Positions 23,382-34,825 of a stretch of 64,000 nucleotides of DNA are shown piece after piece. The notes beneath the pieces were generated by a model. It did no database searches, was not told the DNA's origin, and saw only the letters and a list, made by a program, of their open reading frames with translations. The translations under genes and the position numbers were made by a program. The DNA lies in contig MCGO01000071.1 in NCBI GenBank assembly GCA_002104985.1, positions 124,001-188,000 of the forward strand, read 5' to 3'. Origin of the DNA: Rhizoclosmatium globosum (taxonomy: Eukaryota > Chytridiomycota > Chytridiomycetes > Chytridiales > Chytriomycetaceae). Every line of letters begins with the position of its first letter. Position 1 is the first letter of the stretch.

Positions 23382-24693
23382 ATGAGTTTCAACCCGCAAC
23401 AACACACACGACAAGTCATCATTGACCTTATCGAAGATGAAGACAATCCTTCTATTATTGTTGTTGAAAACAAAGTGGTGGAGGATCGCCGTGAACTGTT
23501 TCGGAAAGCACGTCAGCTTCGAAAGGCAAAAGGTGCGACGCGACACTCTCACGTCTTACTCGTCTTACTCAACTTTAATACCAGCGTCACAGCCTCAAGA
23601 TGTATCCGCCAATATAATTGACGTCGATATTCCGAGTGGAACTAGTACTGATACGGGAAAGAAACGAAAAGTAAGCTTGATCGGATCTACAATAAGATTG
23701 CCATCCAACGAGCCACATCCAACGGGCGATATCGAGACTTCTTCAACTAATAATACTGTTACAGCTCGAAAAAAGAGGTCATCAAAAACTCCAACACCAA
23801 GACCTACTAACTTGAATCCAAATCAACAAACCTTTGTAGTTAAGCTCGTCGACAACGAATTCATGAAAACAAAAGCGTATTCAGAATTTCAATTAGTCTT
23901 AAAGTCTGTTGGAGTTAATCTAGAACCGTCTGAACATGAAAAGAAGGATATCGCGATTGTTCCTGTGAAAGGGGAATCAATGTATATGCCGTTTATGGTG
24001 GACAAGCTCCTCAAATCGCTGGAAGAATACAAGAATACTCTGGCCGTTTTTCGTAAGACTGGATGTTTGGGAATAGGCCTGGACCCAGGACTCACGAAAT
24101 ATGGATGGGTTGTTGTGTACATTCCACCATTCAACGATGGTAGCATAGTTGTACCGACTCTGATTGCGAAAGGAATCTTGTCCTTATTCCCGAAAGGATC
24201 TCCTCGACTTTCTGTTACTGAGCAAGAAGACAAAATACGTTCGAGTATTGAAACTGTTATCAATACACACATTCCACAACATCAAGCTACACTGCCTCGC
24301 TACTACATTCTCGAAGAGCAAGTATATGTTTCGGATCGTAAAGCACGAGATTACGAAGATTGCCGTCATGTTTTTCGAATGTGTGCATCTATTTGTCGAG
24401 CTTATGGAACTGTCGCCATTCTCAAATCAAACAAAGTTGGGGCCTTTTGGGGACATAAACCAGCGGTAAAAGCGTCTAAAGATGACCACACGGCGCAAGA
24501 TATGCGGCGCAACTCCAAGAAAAGCTGGGTTGTAGGGAAAACTACAGAGTGGTTCACCAATAGCTTAGTCCACAATCCAACAAATGCAACACCGAAACTT
24601 GCTGAACATGATTGGAGTGACGCCCTTATGTTAGTGTACACGTGGCTCGTTATGCAATGGAATGCTGACAAGATTATTCGAGCAACAAGCTAA
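23382..24693 (+). CDS. RuvC-fold nuclease (Holliday-junction-resolvase-like)
   Basis: Exons 23382-23532 and 23585-24693 give 419 residues. After a disordered, basic N-terminus (GKKRKVS, ARKKRSSKTPTPRP) comes CLGIGLDPGLTKYGWVVV, a RuvC beta-1 strand with catalytic Asp at about residue 217. Next YYILEEQVY with Glu 294/295, then HDWSDALMLVYTWL with Asp 393 and Asp 396. The final D-x-x-D-A-L spacing is the same as in bacterial RuvC (its last two acidic residues are three apart), so the full D-E-D-D set is kept. The insert between strands 1 and 2 is longer than in RuvC, and the N-terminal ~200 residues have no counterpart there. It is not obviously Cce1/Ydc2 (mitochondrial). It could resolve branched DNA, act as a transposase-like nuclease, or derive from a virus or element. 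Confidence 0.65.
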
Positions 24694-25585
24694 CTTTATT
24701 TCGATGTTGTGTTGTTCACGTAATATGCAATAAACGTCGGATATAAACAGGCTTCACGGCTGTCGTGTATTTGGGGAGATGTTTGATGGAGGCAGGGGAC
24801 AATTGTGAAGACGATGCATGCATCTGTACGTAATGTAACTTTAACAACGATATCGTCGCAGACGGCAATGAGGACGGAAGGTTGTGGCTCGATTCCCAGT
24901 ACTTCCGGTTGCCACCTCAAACCATACGCCCGTCAAACCCGAGGACGAATGTAAGCATTCGTCGCTGCGAGCTGACTGGAATAAGATTGAAATGGTTCGC
25001 ATTCGGTATTGGTGGCGAGCGTGGAAGGGAGGAGGGACATTGGACGATAACCAACTGAACTCGTCTTCGTTTTCTTCCGTGTCTGCGTCTGGCCCGTGTC
25101 TTGCTGTGTTCGTCGTTGATTTTGACAGCTTTCTATTGAAGGGCCCGCCAGCTGTCTAGGCTACCCCGTATCCAGACATCGTGGCAACGCTTGATCCAGA
25201 TATGACCGACGGTGCTGTGAGGAGGGCTACGAGAGCAGCGGTACATGGTAGAGAGGTTGTGAGGAGTGTGAGGTTTTTGAACGATCATTTTCGTCGTGCC
25301 CATCCTTTGTCTTCAACCGTCCACCGTCCCGTCATTACGTCGTATCGCTGTTTTTGTTGGTTAGATTGTTCGTAGAGTTACGTGAGATTAGGGGAGAGAG
25401 GTCGTTTACCGAGAGAGGCTGCTGTGGTTGGTGGTGGTGGTCTCTCTATGTGGTGGTGTGTGGTTTGCAACGCATTCTCTCTGTGCGCTTTTTCTGGCCT
25501 TGCTGCGAGTTGGGTGCGGGTTGCTCGTCCAATCAGATTGCTCCATTTTTCTGAGAGAGGGGGAGGCGGGGGGACAAAAATTTTT
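24694..25585. other. Intergenic, GC-rich in part; tRNA-like segment at 24879-24893
   Basis: ggctcgattcccag at about 24880 resembles a tRNA T-arm, in inverted orientation relative to the segment at 21292. The 24940-25570 part is GC-richer and contains several frames of 60-90 codons with no recognisable content. Nothing here supports a gene. Confidence 0.4.
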
Positions 25586-25589
25586 CAGA

Positions 25590-25662
25590 GAGGAAAGGAC
25601 GCAGTAGACCCCACGACCACTTGCTTAGAAGGCAAATGCGCTACCGCTGCGCTACCCGGGCG
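25590..25662 (-). pseudogene. Truncated tRNA-Arg(UCU)-like gene
   Basis: On the minus strand, gcccgggtagcgcagcggta then gcgcatttgccttctaagca reads as the acceptor 5' strand, D-arm (GCGC-AGCGGTA-GCGC) and anticodon arm (TTTGC-CTTCTAA-GCAAG, anticodon TCT). The variable and T regions follow only as gtggtcgtggg and then diverge: the B-box (GGTTCGAATCC) and the 3' acceptor strand that should pair with GCCCGGG are absent. So it is a 5' two-thirds tRNA-Arg relic, broken within the T-arm. Confidence 0.7.
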
Positions 25663-26137
25663 TTGACAATTGTAAGGTATATATAATTATATTCGCGAAG
25701 TTTTATGATCTGAAGCGTCCAAATAGACTAATATATCTATACGTATTATATGACGAGGTAGAAGAAGTATGGAATGTCGGTATACTGCCGGGGCATGGCG
25801 TAGCAAGACGGCTTCAACTCTCGTCGCGTCTTTGGTCTTGAACACAGCATAACAAAGACTCCATACTATAACAAGAGATATCAAAAGCTAAATGTATCAT
25901 GAATAATTTAATACTATCCATACATGCTGGATTTGTGGCTGTGGAATGCGTTTGGTCTTGTGGACGAATCGCAACTTATAGTTAACACAGTAAAACAATC
26001 CAAAGTAGCCACTCTTATCCTCAACACAATTGTTCGCATTACTATTTCTACCGGAAAGTTAGCCCAGGAAGTTGAAACTTGTCACGGTCATTGCAGACTA
26101 AGGGGAATAGTTTTATCATGTTATCATTATCGTCGAA
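25663..26137. other. Intergenic, nothing recognised
   Basis: AT-rich sequence between the tRNA relic and the kinase relic; no supported feature. Confidence 0.5.
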
Positions 26138-26332
26138 CTAACCAATAAACAAAACTTCCCTATCAATCGACAAGAACAAGATTCCAGGCTTAATGTCTCT
26201 ATGGCAGAGTCCCATACACTGGTGGAGGTACTGCAAGCCATCAATCAAATCGCCAAAAGGAATACGGAACTCAATGACATGGACAGCCGATAACAGCGCA
26301 TAAGAAGATGCATCAAAAAGCGGCAACACCAT
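26138..26332 (-). pseudogene. Protein kinase catalytic-loop relic
   Basis: The minus-strand frame encodes FGDLIDGLQYLHQCMGLCHR then DIKPGILFLSIDRE, clearly a kinase helix E plus catalytic loop (HRDxKPxN). The essential Asn of the loop is replaced (HRDIKPGI), and no flanking kinase exons (glycine loop, DFG, APE) are visible on that strand within 500 bp. A dead exon of another kinase, unrelated in detail to the CDK10 gene that starts 270 bp further on the other strand. Confidence 0.65.
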
Positions 26333-26600
26333 CTTAATCTTATTCTATTGTTGATGCTTGGAGTGCGCCAAGACTTTCATCTCAGACACAACCCTTTTTA
26401 CGCTATTCAAATTCTTTTTGTTGATTCTAACTATGCTACAGTGACGGTGATTGGCGTTGTTTTGTCTGACAGTGACAATCTATCCCGAAGGCTACACTGA
26501 CACAAGAGTTTGTCGTTCTGACTCGTTCAGCCTTTCTATACTCGATAAATCCGACTTACCGCTACCGCAGCGAATTATTCTGACATTCACTTGAGGAACA

Positions 26601-28218
26601 ATGGGCTATTCCGTATCTTCCCCGTCTGTTAACGTAAGCATCTGTTCAAGAAGAATAGAAATAATAGACAGAAGAAAAGAGAAGATGACACCTGGAGCCC
26701 TTCTTTCCGTGTCACTTTCCCGGACATCTGTTCCGACTGAGTTCTTTGGGCGTTCCAAATCAGTTCGTCGATTCACAAAAGTCGGACGAGTCGGCGAAGG
26801 AACGTACGGCGTTGTGTGTGAGTATACTTGGTTTCTAAACAAGGTCCCTGATCCAATTCCGTCCAAAAAGACGCCGCAAAGAACACGGAAACAAATGAGA
26901 AAGTTGCGTTGAAGCGAATTCGATTTGCCGGTGAACAGGACGGCTTTCCCTTGGCTGCCCTGAGAGAGATTCAGCTGCTTAAGGCCATTGACCATGATAA
27001 CATCGTGCGCGTACGTACTACGTTCGTTAGTTGCTCTGACTGCTTATTTCATACTCGAAAAGGTGCTGGAGGTCGTGGTTGGGACAGCTTTGACAGATGT
27101 GTTTATGGTTATGGAATTGTGCGAGATTGATCTGGCTGCACTCATGGACAATGTTATCACTCAATTGAATCCTCCGCGTTTTACTGAGCGTGAAGTCAAG
27201 TGTCTCATGACTCAGTTGTTGGCTGGGTTGGAGTGTTTACATGACCGTCACATTATTCACAGGTGCGGTTTCTGTACTATTTAACGTGTATGCAGAGGAG
27301 CTTATTACTTTGTGCTTGCTTCTTCTTCACACTTCATTCGCTCGTTCTTGGCTCGTCTACGGGATTCCTATTCTCACATGGCAATTCTGACAACCATGCA
27401 CCAATTATAAACTATTCCTGATCTTATTATATGCACACACCGGGATATTTTTCCCTCATGCTATTTGGTGCACAACGGCTGTCTCAAAGGGACCTCAAAA
27501 TGTCAAATCTACTTTTAACCTCACACGGAGTCCTGAAAATCGGTGCGTAGACTGGGTTATTCTTTAATTGCATCTCTGAACTACTGTAACGCAGCTGATT
27601 TTGGTCTCGCCCGCCACTTCTCCTCAACCGCGGTATCTATGACTCCTCGTGTCGTAACCCTGTGGTACCGAAGCCCCGAACTCCTCCTTGGCGCTAAAAC
27701 CTATACAACTGCCGTCGATATGTGGTAAGTGATTTTGCTATTGTCTATCCTCACCACTCAAAACCCAATCTAGGTCAACGGGCTGCATCCTTGCCGAACT
27801 CCTCATCACAAAACCTCTACTTCCAGGAAAAACCGATCCAGACCAACTCACCCGCATAACGAACCTCCTCGGTTACCCAACTCCTCAAATCTGGCCATCA
27901 ATGACACAACTCCCTCTCTATCACTTATTCAAGATCGATCCCGTGCGTATGAACCCGTATTCGCAAGTGAAAGCTGTATTGGGTGTTGGGGCGAGTAACG
28001 GAGCTGTGGAACTTGTGCAGGCGTTGTTGGTGTATGACCCGGAGCGGAGGGTGGATGTACGGGAAGCCAGGCGGTTTGCGTATTTTAGGAGGGAGGGGCC
28101 AAATCCGTGTTTGCCGAGTGAGATTCGGATGCGTGTTGGGTCGAATGGAGGTACAGGACATAGTAGGAGTCAACGAGAGTATTTGGGAGGTGGGCAGGGG
28201 GATCATGGGGTAGTTTGA
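26601..28218 (+). CDS. CDK10: Cyclin-dependent kinase 10 homologue
   Basis: Ser/Thr kinase of the CDK10/CDK11 branch, 394 residues. Exons 26601-26817, 26871-27010, 27063-27262, 27490-27542, 27595-27724 and 27774-28218. [20 protein letters not shown] is the CDK10-type lead into the glycine loop; VALKRIRF carries the catalytic Lys; [11 protein letters not shown] is the PSTAIRE-like cyclin helix. The catalytic loop [11 protein letters not shown] is split by the fourth-exon boundary after HR, ADFGLAR is intact, and [20 protein letters not shown] contains the activation Thr. The C-lobe ([18 protein letters not shown]) is complete and the tail is Gly/Ser-rich. Start: the first ATG keeps an uninterrupted frame; a second ATG at 26685 is also possible. 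The family partners cyclin M/L-like cyclins; the partner here is unknown. Confidence 0.9.
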
Positions 28219-28607
28219 GACGAAGGTTAGAGGGAGAAGTGGAAGGTGCGGCTGGGAAGAGAGTGAATCTGGGTCGGACTAGAGATGTGGAGTTGGAGTT
28301 GGGGGCAATGCCATTTCAACAATTTGATTTGGAGCAAAATGATTAATTCGTATATAATTAATTGGTCACGAAAAATAAAGATTTACTCGCACTAAATTAA
28401 ATACCGATAGTGCCAAATACAATGTCCTCTCAGTATTGTTTGTAACTCAGTATCGTGTCCCTTGGCATGCCGCTGTTCCAACCTCAATCAATGAGGCGCT
28501 GCACATGAGGCTGAACATTGGCTTGACGGAACCAGCCCCATTTTCCATCCTCATACAAATTGGTCCTTAAAAATCTATCGCATTCAAAATCTCATCACCA
28601 TTCAAAA
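28219..28607. other. Intergenic: CDK10 3' end and kexin-1 promoter
   Basis: No frame supported; gattaattcgtatataatta near 28342 is AT-rich. The last 100 bp upstream of the kexin-1 ATG contain no obvious TATA box. Confidence 0.4.
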
Positions 28608-30667
28608 ATGCGTCTCTCCCTCATTGCAACCCTCGCCCTCTCACTCCTCGCGAAAGCTGGAGAAGTCCCACCAAACGACTACGAGAAATACACATACCTC
28701 GTCATTCAAGTCGACCCAACCAAGTCCGCTGTTGACGTTGCTCACTCCCTCGGGTTCCTTTACGTCGGACCTGTTGGTGAATTGGGTGCTCTTGGGTACT
28801 ACCAGGTTGCACAGACCAAAGACGGAATCCGCAAGATTGCAGCCTTGAAGCGTCGTGACGATACACTCACTGCGATCCAAGTCGTTGAAAACCATTTGAT
28901 TGAGCACCCAGCTGTTCAATGGGTTGAGACTCAAGTTCCTCAAAAGTTGTACTTGAAACAGGCAACTCCTGACGTGGAGACTCCTGGAATCCAGAAGTTG
29001 AGAAAGCAGTATGATATCAAGGATCCTGAGTTTGGTTACCAATGGCACATTTTGAACGAGACTCCAGGACAGATTGGTCATGACCACAACATCAGCGCCG
29101 CTTGGGCTCAAGGTATTGTGATTCAACTTTGTATATTTTATGACATAATTTAATTTCTTGTTATAAGGTGTCTTCGGTAAAGGATCCGTCGTTGCAGTTG
29201 TTGACGACGGCTTATTCTACAAGAACAACGACTTGACCGATAACTACGTGAGTATTTTCAAACAAGTTTGCATAACTTTATTTATTTAGCTCTTCTTGTA
29301 GATTGCTGAAGGTTCATTCGACTTTGTGCGTAATACCGCCGACCCAGCCCCTTTCAGTGAATCAGGAGGCCACGGAACTGCCTGTGCCGGAGAAATCGCT
29401 GGAGTCAAGAACTCTGTCTGTGGTGTCGGTGTTGCATACCAAGCCAAAATCACCGGTATCCGTCTCTTGGGGGATGCCAAGTCAAACAGTGTCATCACAC
29501 CAGCAAACCAAGCTGCTGGAATCAACTACAAGTTCCAGCTCAACCAAATTTACTCCAACTCTTGGGGACCTAACGATGATGGTAAATCGATGGATGGTCC
29601 TTCTGAGTTGATGAACGCTGCATTGTTGAACGGAGTCACTAATGGCCGTGGTGGTCTTGGAAGTATCTACACTTTCGCCAGTGGTAACGGAGGACGTAAC
29701 GGTGATAACTGTGCCTTCGATGGATACTCCAATTCCATCTTCACCATCGCAGTTGGTGCTTTGGATCGCCGTGACGCCCAGCCAACTTACGACGAGAACT
29801 GTACCGGTAAAATGATCACCATGTACAGTGGTGGTGACGATTCTGCCGAGGGTCTTGGAATTGCAACAACAGACTGGACTTCTACTGGATCTGGAGACCA
29901 ATGCCAGAGAAAGTTCGATGGTACTTCTGCTGCCACTCCTCTTGCTTCAGGAATCTTTGCACTTGTCAACAGTATCCGTCCAGATCTTACTTACCGTGAC
30001 TACCAGCACCTCAGTATCAACAGCGCCATTGTTGTGAACGCGACTCACCCCTCTTGGTTCAAGACTGCTGCTGGACGTATGTACAGTCCTGCATTTGGTT
30101 ACGGAAAGCTTGATGCTGGACGCACTCTCGACATGGCTCGTGCTTGGAAGTCTGTTGGAGGTGCCGGCAACGTCACTGTCATCGATTCTGGTTTCAAGGC
30201 CCCAGCAAATACTGCTATTCCACAAGGAGGTGATGTTCGTCTTTCCGTCAAGGTTACTCAAGATATTAAGAACCAAGCAAGTTTCTTGAAGCTTGAACAC
30301 GTTACTGTTACTGTTACTATTGACCACCAACGTCGTGGAGATGTTTCAATCAACTTGATCAGTCCAAGCGGAGTTGTGAGTCCAATTTTGGTTGGCCGTT
30401 CTCAAGAAGACTGGATTCCAAGCTTGGCAATTGTTGAGCGTTGCTCATTGGGATGAGGAAGTTGTTGGAGAATGGACTGTTGTTGTTTCCGACAAGAGCC
30501 ACCCAGAAGCGACTGGAACGTTTAAGGGAGCTTCGATCAAATTCTATGGAAGCGCCAAACCTGGAGCTGTCCCCGTTGCACCTGTTGCCGCTACTACTAC
30601 CAAGAGCGGGGCTACCGGCTTTGTTGCTGCCGGCGTTGCATCTTTGGCAGGGTTGCTCATTTTGTAA
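28608..30667 (+). CDS. Kexin-like serine protease, copy 1 (GPI-type tail; frame break)
   Basis: Subtilisin-like proprotein convertase (S8B). Exons 28608-29112, 29168-29247 and 29302-30667. Signal peptide MRLSLIATLALSLLAKAG; pro-domain (YTYLVIQVD, GPVGELGALGYYQVA) without a clear dibasic cleavage site. The catalytic Asp is in VAVVDDGLFY, His in GGHGTACAGE, oxyanion Asn in FASGNGGRNG and Ser in DGTSAATPLASG; the S1 Asp in CAFDGYSNS is kept. The P domain follows ([18 protein letters not shown]). At about 30395-30415 the frame changes: the reading that starts the gene stops at 30456, while the downstream frame continues HWDEEVVGEWTVVVSD to a hydrophobic C-terminus (GFVAAGVASLAGLLIL), which looks like a GPI signal. 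One extra base, or two missing, would explain it. Lacks the intron that copies 2-5 have before ATTDW. Confidence 0.85.
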
Positions 30668-30850
30668 ATCACAAGATACTCATTTAATTCATGTTAAAAG
30701 ACGCCATAGAATAAATTCCTCATTGATGTCTACTTCCCTTGTTGTTTACTGAGAAATCAATTGTTCATCAGAGACATTCCCGTTGGGTTCATTCACTGAT
30801 CTTTGTGGTCTTTGGAAAGCCACAAAAACACATCCAAACTATTCAGCGTT

Positions 30851-31634
30851 TTAATCAAAGTGAGTAATTTTACTTTTGAAACTTACCACAAACGCCAAAG
30901 CCAACGGTCCCAAACTCAATTGCGCTGCCCAGGCGCTTTCTTTATTAGCCCATGGAACTCTTGAATAGTTTGGATCATGCACAGGAAGATATTCGATGGG
31001 CGATCCAGGGATGTAGGTGTAGTCCTTGGAAGAGACTTGTTTGAAAACTGGGTAGCTGTAGCATCCAAAGTCGGGTTCAAGTTTTGTGACAAAGAGTCGA
31101 CCTTATGTTTAAAAGCGTTGTTCAGAACTTTTACTTTGAGGATAGATAGATAACATCATCATCACCTGCAACGTTAATCCAACTGACAAACATGAGACAG
31201 CCATGAAAGGCCTTGAGGGTCAGCATTTGGTGGTAAATCAGCAACCACTTGTTCGTCCCATCGTAGGCCGGAGATTTCGACTTGAATACACGCTTGGTGT
31301 GCAACGTGATGGCAAGCCATCCAAACGTGAGATCCAACATAACCCACGCGAAAGAAAAGATAACACCAGTGGGAAGACCTTTGTTGTGGATAAGGAGAGA
31401 CGAAGCTGTCGCCCAGAGAATCGACAGGATATACGCTTTTCCGAGCCAGTGGTGGTAGGCATACATTCGCGGATGAAATCGAGTTATCATACACAGGATT
31501 CCAGAGATAGTGGAAGCGTACGCGAAAAACATGTGCACTCCGTAGAAGGGAGTCCAGCAGAGGAGAGAGTCATTCACGTAGGTGAAACCCAAGTTGAGTC
31601 TAGAGTCGAGAGGCGCATTAGGATAGTTGGACAT
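30851..31634 (-). CDS. DUF2306-like multi-pass membrane protein
   Basis: Exons 31634-31166 and 31101-30851 give 239 residues. About four to five hydrophobic helices, with RMYAYHHWLGKAYILSIL matching the H-R-W-L-G-R-x-Y motif of DUF2306, and a later HQMLTLKAFHG where the family usually has a second conserved His/Trp region. The family is predicted haem- or quinone-type membrane protein of unknown function; that is general knowledge, and no ligand can be read here. The last exon reads straight to a TAA at 30851; an alternative donor (GTGGTAAGT) would end the protein at almost the same residue. Confidence 0.6.
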
Positions 31635-31849
31635 GGGGTCACGTTATCAAACAGAATTTCAAATTCGGCCAAAAATTCAGAACAGATGAGTACATCAAAT
31701 TACAGATCCTAGAAAAAATAGGAGATAGCACATATATGGTCTGCAGCATAGATGATAAAGTATGTCGTGCCGAAGAATTACAAACGTGCTTGTATAATAG
31801 AACCTAGATATATTTTGCGTGATTATGAAAGCACTGTTGTATAAAAGCT

Positions 31850-32931
31850 TCATTTCCAAAAGATTAAGTTATTTCGAATTTCAGAATTGTACGTAATAAC
31901 AATCATTGGATTAATGGCTTGATTCAGAACTGTACAAAATATGGCGAGGAAATCATAAATTGGAGGCACTAACGTGGTTGTTGTCGCCTCGTAAACCATA
32001 ACTGAGTGATAATATATTCAACGACACAAGCATCTAGAGCTGGAAGGCACTCACCAAGTAAATAAGGACTCCAACCAATCAAAAACGCCGAAACAATAAT
32101 AACACTCTGCTTCAAAAGCCGTCTCTCCTCCTCCTCCGCCTCCTTCTCCAAACCCCGCGAATACTCAGGAACATTCACAACAGTCTCCGAAGACGTCCCC
32201 TGATTATTCTGCGAAACATACGAACTCTCAAACTCAGTATCAGATCCAGTACGGCCCTTCATTTCCGCGTGTAGCCTCGCGTTTCGAACAACCTCGCTCG
32301 CTTTTCGACACTGCTTTGATACGTTCTGATACATTTTGTAGTACGCGTATCCGATGAACGAGACGGGTGGGATTACTGTCATGATGTTTATGAATACGAC
32401 TACGCGGGGCTTGGGGCCTTGTTGGGACCAGTCTGTTGCGCAGTATTCTTGGCTTGGATGGAGGATGTAGATTTCTGGTGCGTGGAGGATGAAGGGGAGG
32501 CCTGCGAATGTTGCTGCTGCTGTGATTGCGAGGGCGATGTACGTTATTGTGCGTTTTCGGGATAGGATGTGTTTTTGGATTATGACTGAGTAGCGGAATG
32601 TTGTGAGGAGGAGGCAGAGGAGGAGGGAGCTTGAACCACCGAATATGTGGAGTAATCCGTGGATTTGACATATTGTTGAACTTAATGTGTGAGTTTGGAA
32701 CGTTGTGGAATCGATGACGTGGTGGAGGGTTAAGGTTGAGACGTTGATTGTGAAGTCGACTGACGCGACAAGACCATCGAAACAACAAAGCCAGAACGTT
32801 ATAAGGGACGTTGAAGTGAGCTCTTTCGTGCGCCAGATTGTTGCGAATATGATTGTGATGTTTAAAAAGGTGGCCAGGCACGCTGTTGATGTGAAGATGA
32901 TTCGGGTGGCATCAACTGTTGAGATTTCCAT
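31850..32931 (-). CDS. Rhodopsin-class GPCR, copy 1
   Basis: Seven-TM receptor, exons 32931-32055 and 32001-31850, 342 residues. Class A landmarks: TM3 Cys in STICQIHG and extracellular-loop Cys in YCATDW (disulphide pair), TFRYSV at the end of TM3 in place of DRY, a Pro-containing TM5 (NIMTVIPPVSFIGYAYY), TM6 AFLIGWSPYLLG (the C-W-x-P position reads G-W-S-P) and TM7 NQAINPMIVITYNSEIRNNL carrying N-P-x-x-(V/Y). The second exon starts exactly between TM6 and TM7, as in its neighbour. Intracellular loop 3 is long and charged. The start is the ATG at 32931 (the frame opens one codon earlier with GTG). No retinal Lys is seen in TM7, so it is not an opsin. The ligand is unknown. Confidence 0.8.
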
Positions 32932-33476
32932 CACGTAATTTCAACGGTGGGGTAAAGAAATTGTCAATCTCGATAAATATGGGTTGGATTATCTACTCCC
33001 GATGCAGTCCATCCTTTTGGTCAAAATAACAACATTTAAACATACAACAACAGAAGTTCGGTTAAGAACCCCCATGAGGAGATATTCTTTCAAATTTCCG
33101 TATTATAAACAAGGACAACTATAATGGACAGCCACAAGCTGATTGGTTCAACTGCTTTTGTCACTGGTTGTGTTAATTTGTATGAAAGTGGAGGAGGGTT
33201 CTGCCTCTATTGGGGCCATTTTGCAAATCTCAACGACTTGCACGTAATAGAAAATTGTACTGGATGACCCTGGAATCTCGTTTTGGGTTTCAGTAATAGT
33301 TATATATAGTTGAACAAATCTTAAACATTCTTTAAAGCACTCAAGCCTAATTCTCAAATGAGTGGAGCCAGGAGCTTACTAGGAATGTTAAGTGAGTTGG
33401 ACGGTACACTGGATTACGTTGACCACGAACATGCAAATATTATATGCTTCGCCAGTGAACCACACCTCACTTTCAA
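32932..33476. other. Intergenic between the two GPCR genes
   Basis: No supported frame; AT-rich promoter-sized gap. Confidence 0.5.
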
Positions 33477-34590
33477 TTACAGCAAACTCTGACCAGATAT
33501 CATTTTCACAACCCTCTCTCGAACGTCTCGTTTATAAGCGATAAGAATTACAGGATTAAAGCCCTGATTCAGCAATGTGCAGTAAATGGCTACGAAGTCA
33601 TATTCCGCTGATACTGATTTCGTCATGATTGCTTCGTAAATCATAACTAAATTAAGAATTGAATTAAAATTTTTGGAAGATAAAAGTCTTCTTGAACTGA
33701 CCAATCAAGTAAGGACTCCATCCACTCAGAAACGCCAAAACAATAATCCAACTTTGGAGTAACAGCCTCTGCTCCTCCTGCAACGCTTCATCCTCCAACG
33801 CATACGACAAAGCCTGATGTACTTCCACAACCGTCGACGAAGAAGTCCTCAGCATTGTCGAAACAGGAATCGACAAGTCCTGTGGATAATCACCGCCCTC
33901 GTCCTCCCCAGACCGTCCCTTCATCTCCGCGCGTAACCTCGCCTCCCGAAAGACGCCACTCGCTCTTCGACATTGCAAACTCACGACGTGATACATTTTC
34001 CAATACGCGAACCCGATGAACGTTACAGGCGGTATCACCGTCAACAAGTTTATAGCTGTAAGCACGCGTGATTTGATTGATTTCTGTGACCAATCCGTCG
34101 CGCAGTACAAGTTACTTGGATGTAGCGTGTATATATTCGGGTCGGTCATGATGAAAGGGAGACTGGCGACTGTGCTTGCGAAGAGGAGGATGATTGCGAT
34201 GGAAGTGAGTGTTATTTTCCGGGAGATTGTTCGTTTGTGGATTATGATTGAGTAGCGGGAGAGTGTTAGGGCGAGGCAGAGGAGGAGGGATGTAGATCCG
34301 CCGAGGATGTGGAGGAATCCGTGGATGTGACATATTTGGAGTGTTGTTGATGGGGGTATTGTTTGGTTGGCTATTGTTTGGTGGAGGGAGAGGGATGTGG
34401 CGCCGATTATGAAGTCGGTTGATGCGACTAGAAAGTCGAAGCAGCAGAGCCAGAACGTGATTAGGGATGTCTGGCTTAGAGTTTGGCCACTTCGTATTGA
34501 TGAGACAATAATAACTAGGTTTAAGAGTATGGCTATGCTTGCCGTGGTTGTGTAAACGACGCGGTAAGTAGTCAGGGGTGTAGAGTCCAT
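33477..34590 (-). CDS. Rhodopsin-class GPCR, copy 2
   Basis: Tandem paralogue of the gene at 31850-32931: exons 34590-33702 and 33646-33477, 352 residues, same intron position before TM7. Shared blocks include SLITFWLCCFDFLVASTDF in TM2, CHIHGFLHILGGS in TM3, LSRYSIII after TM3, YCATDWSQ in loop 2, LLTVIPPVTFIGFAYWKMY in TM5, LAFLSGWSPYLIG in TM6 and NQGFNPVILIAYKRDVRERV in TM7 and helix 8. The TM3-end triplet is S-R-Y, closer to DRY than in copy 1. The start ATG at 34590 is chosen because the upstream in-frame extension lacks homology to copy 1. Divergence is substantial, so the duplication is not recent. Confidence 0.8.
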
Positions 34591-34825
34591 CCTCAAAAAG
34601 TTTCTGTAAATCCTTGTACGTAATGAAAAATCAAGTTGATTACACTTTGACGTTAATTTGACGTTAATGTCAGTTTCATCAATTTTTAAGGAGTGTAGTG
34701 CGTCTGTTGGTGAATGTCCGAAAATATGTCCCATCATCAAAGACTTCATCTGGAGTAATGAACAAAACTAAGATTGATAATGATACATTTTGATTTCAAT
34801 ATACAGCTAGACAAACAATAACAAA

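Noticed and set aside
24884..25159. 91-codon plus-strand frame
   Set aside because: Starts inside the tRNA-like segment, has no recognisable motif and lies in GC-rich sequence where open frames arise by chance.
28641..29126. 161-codon minus-strand frame opposite kexin copy 1
   Set aside because: Shadow of the kexin exon; similar antisense frames occur opposite the other kexin copies.
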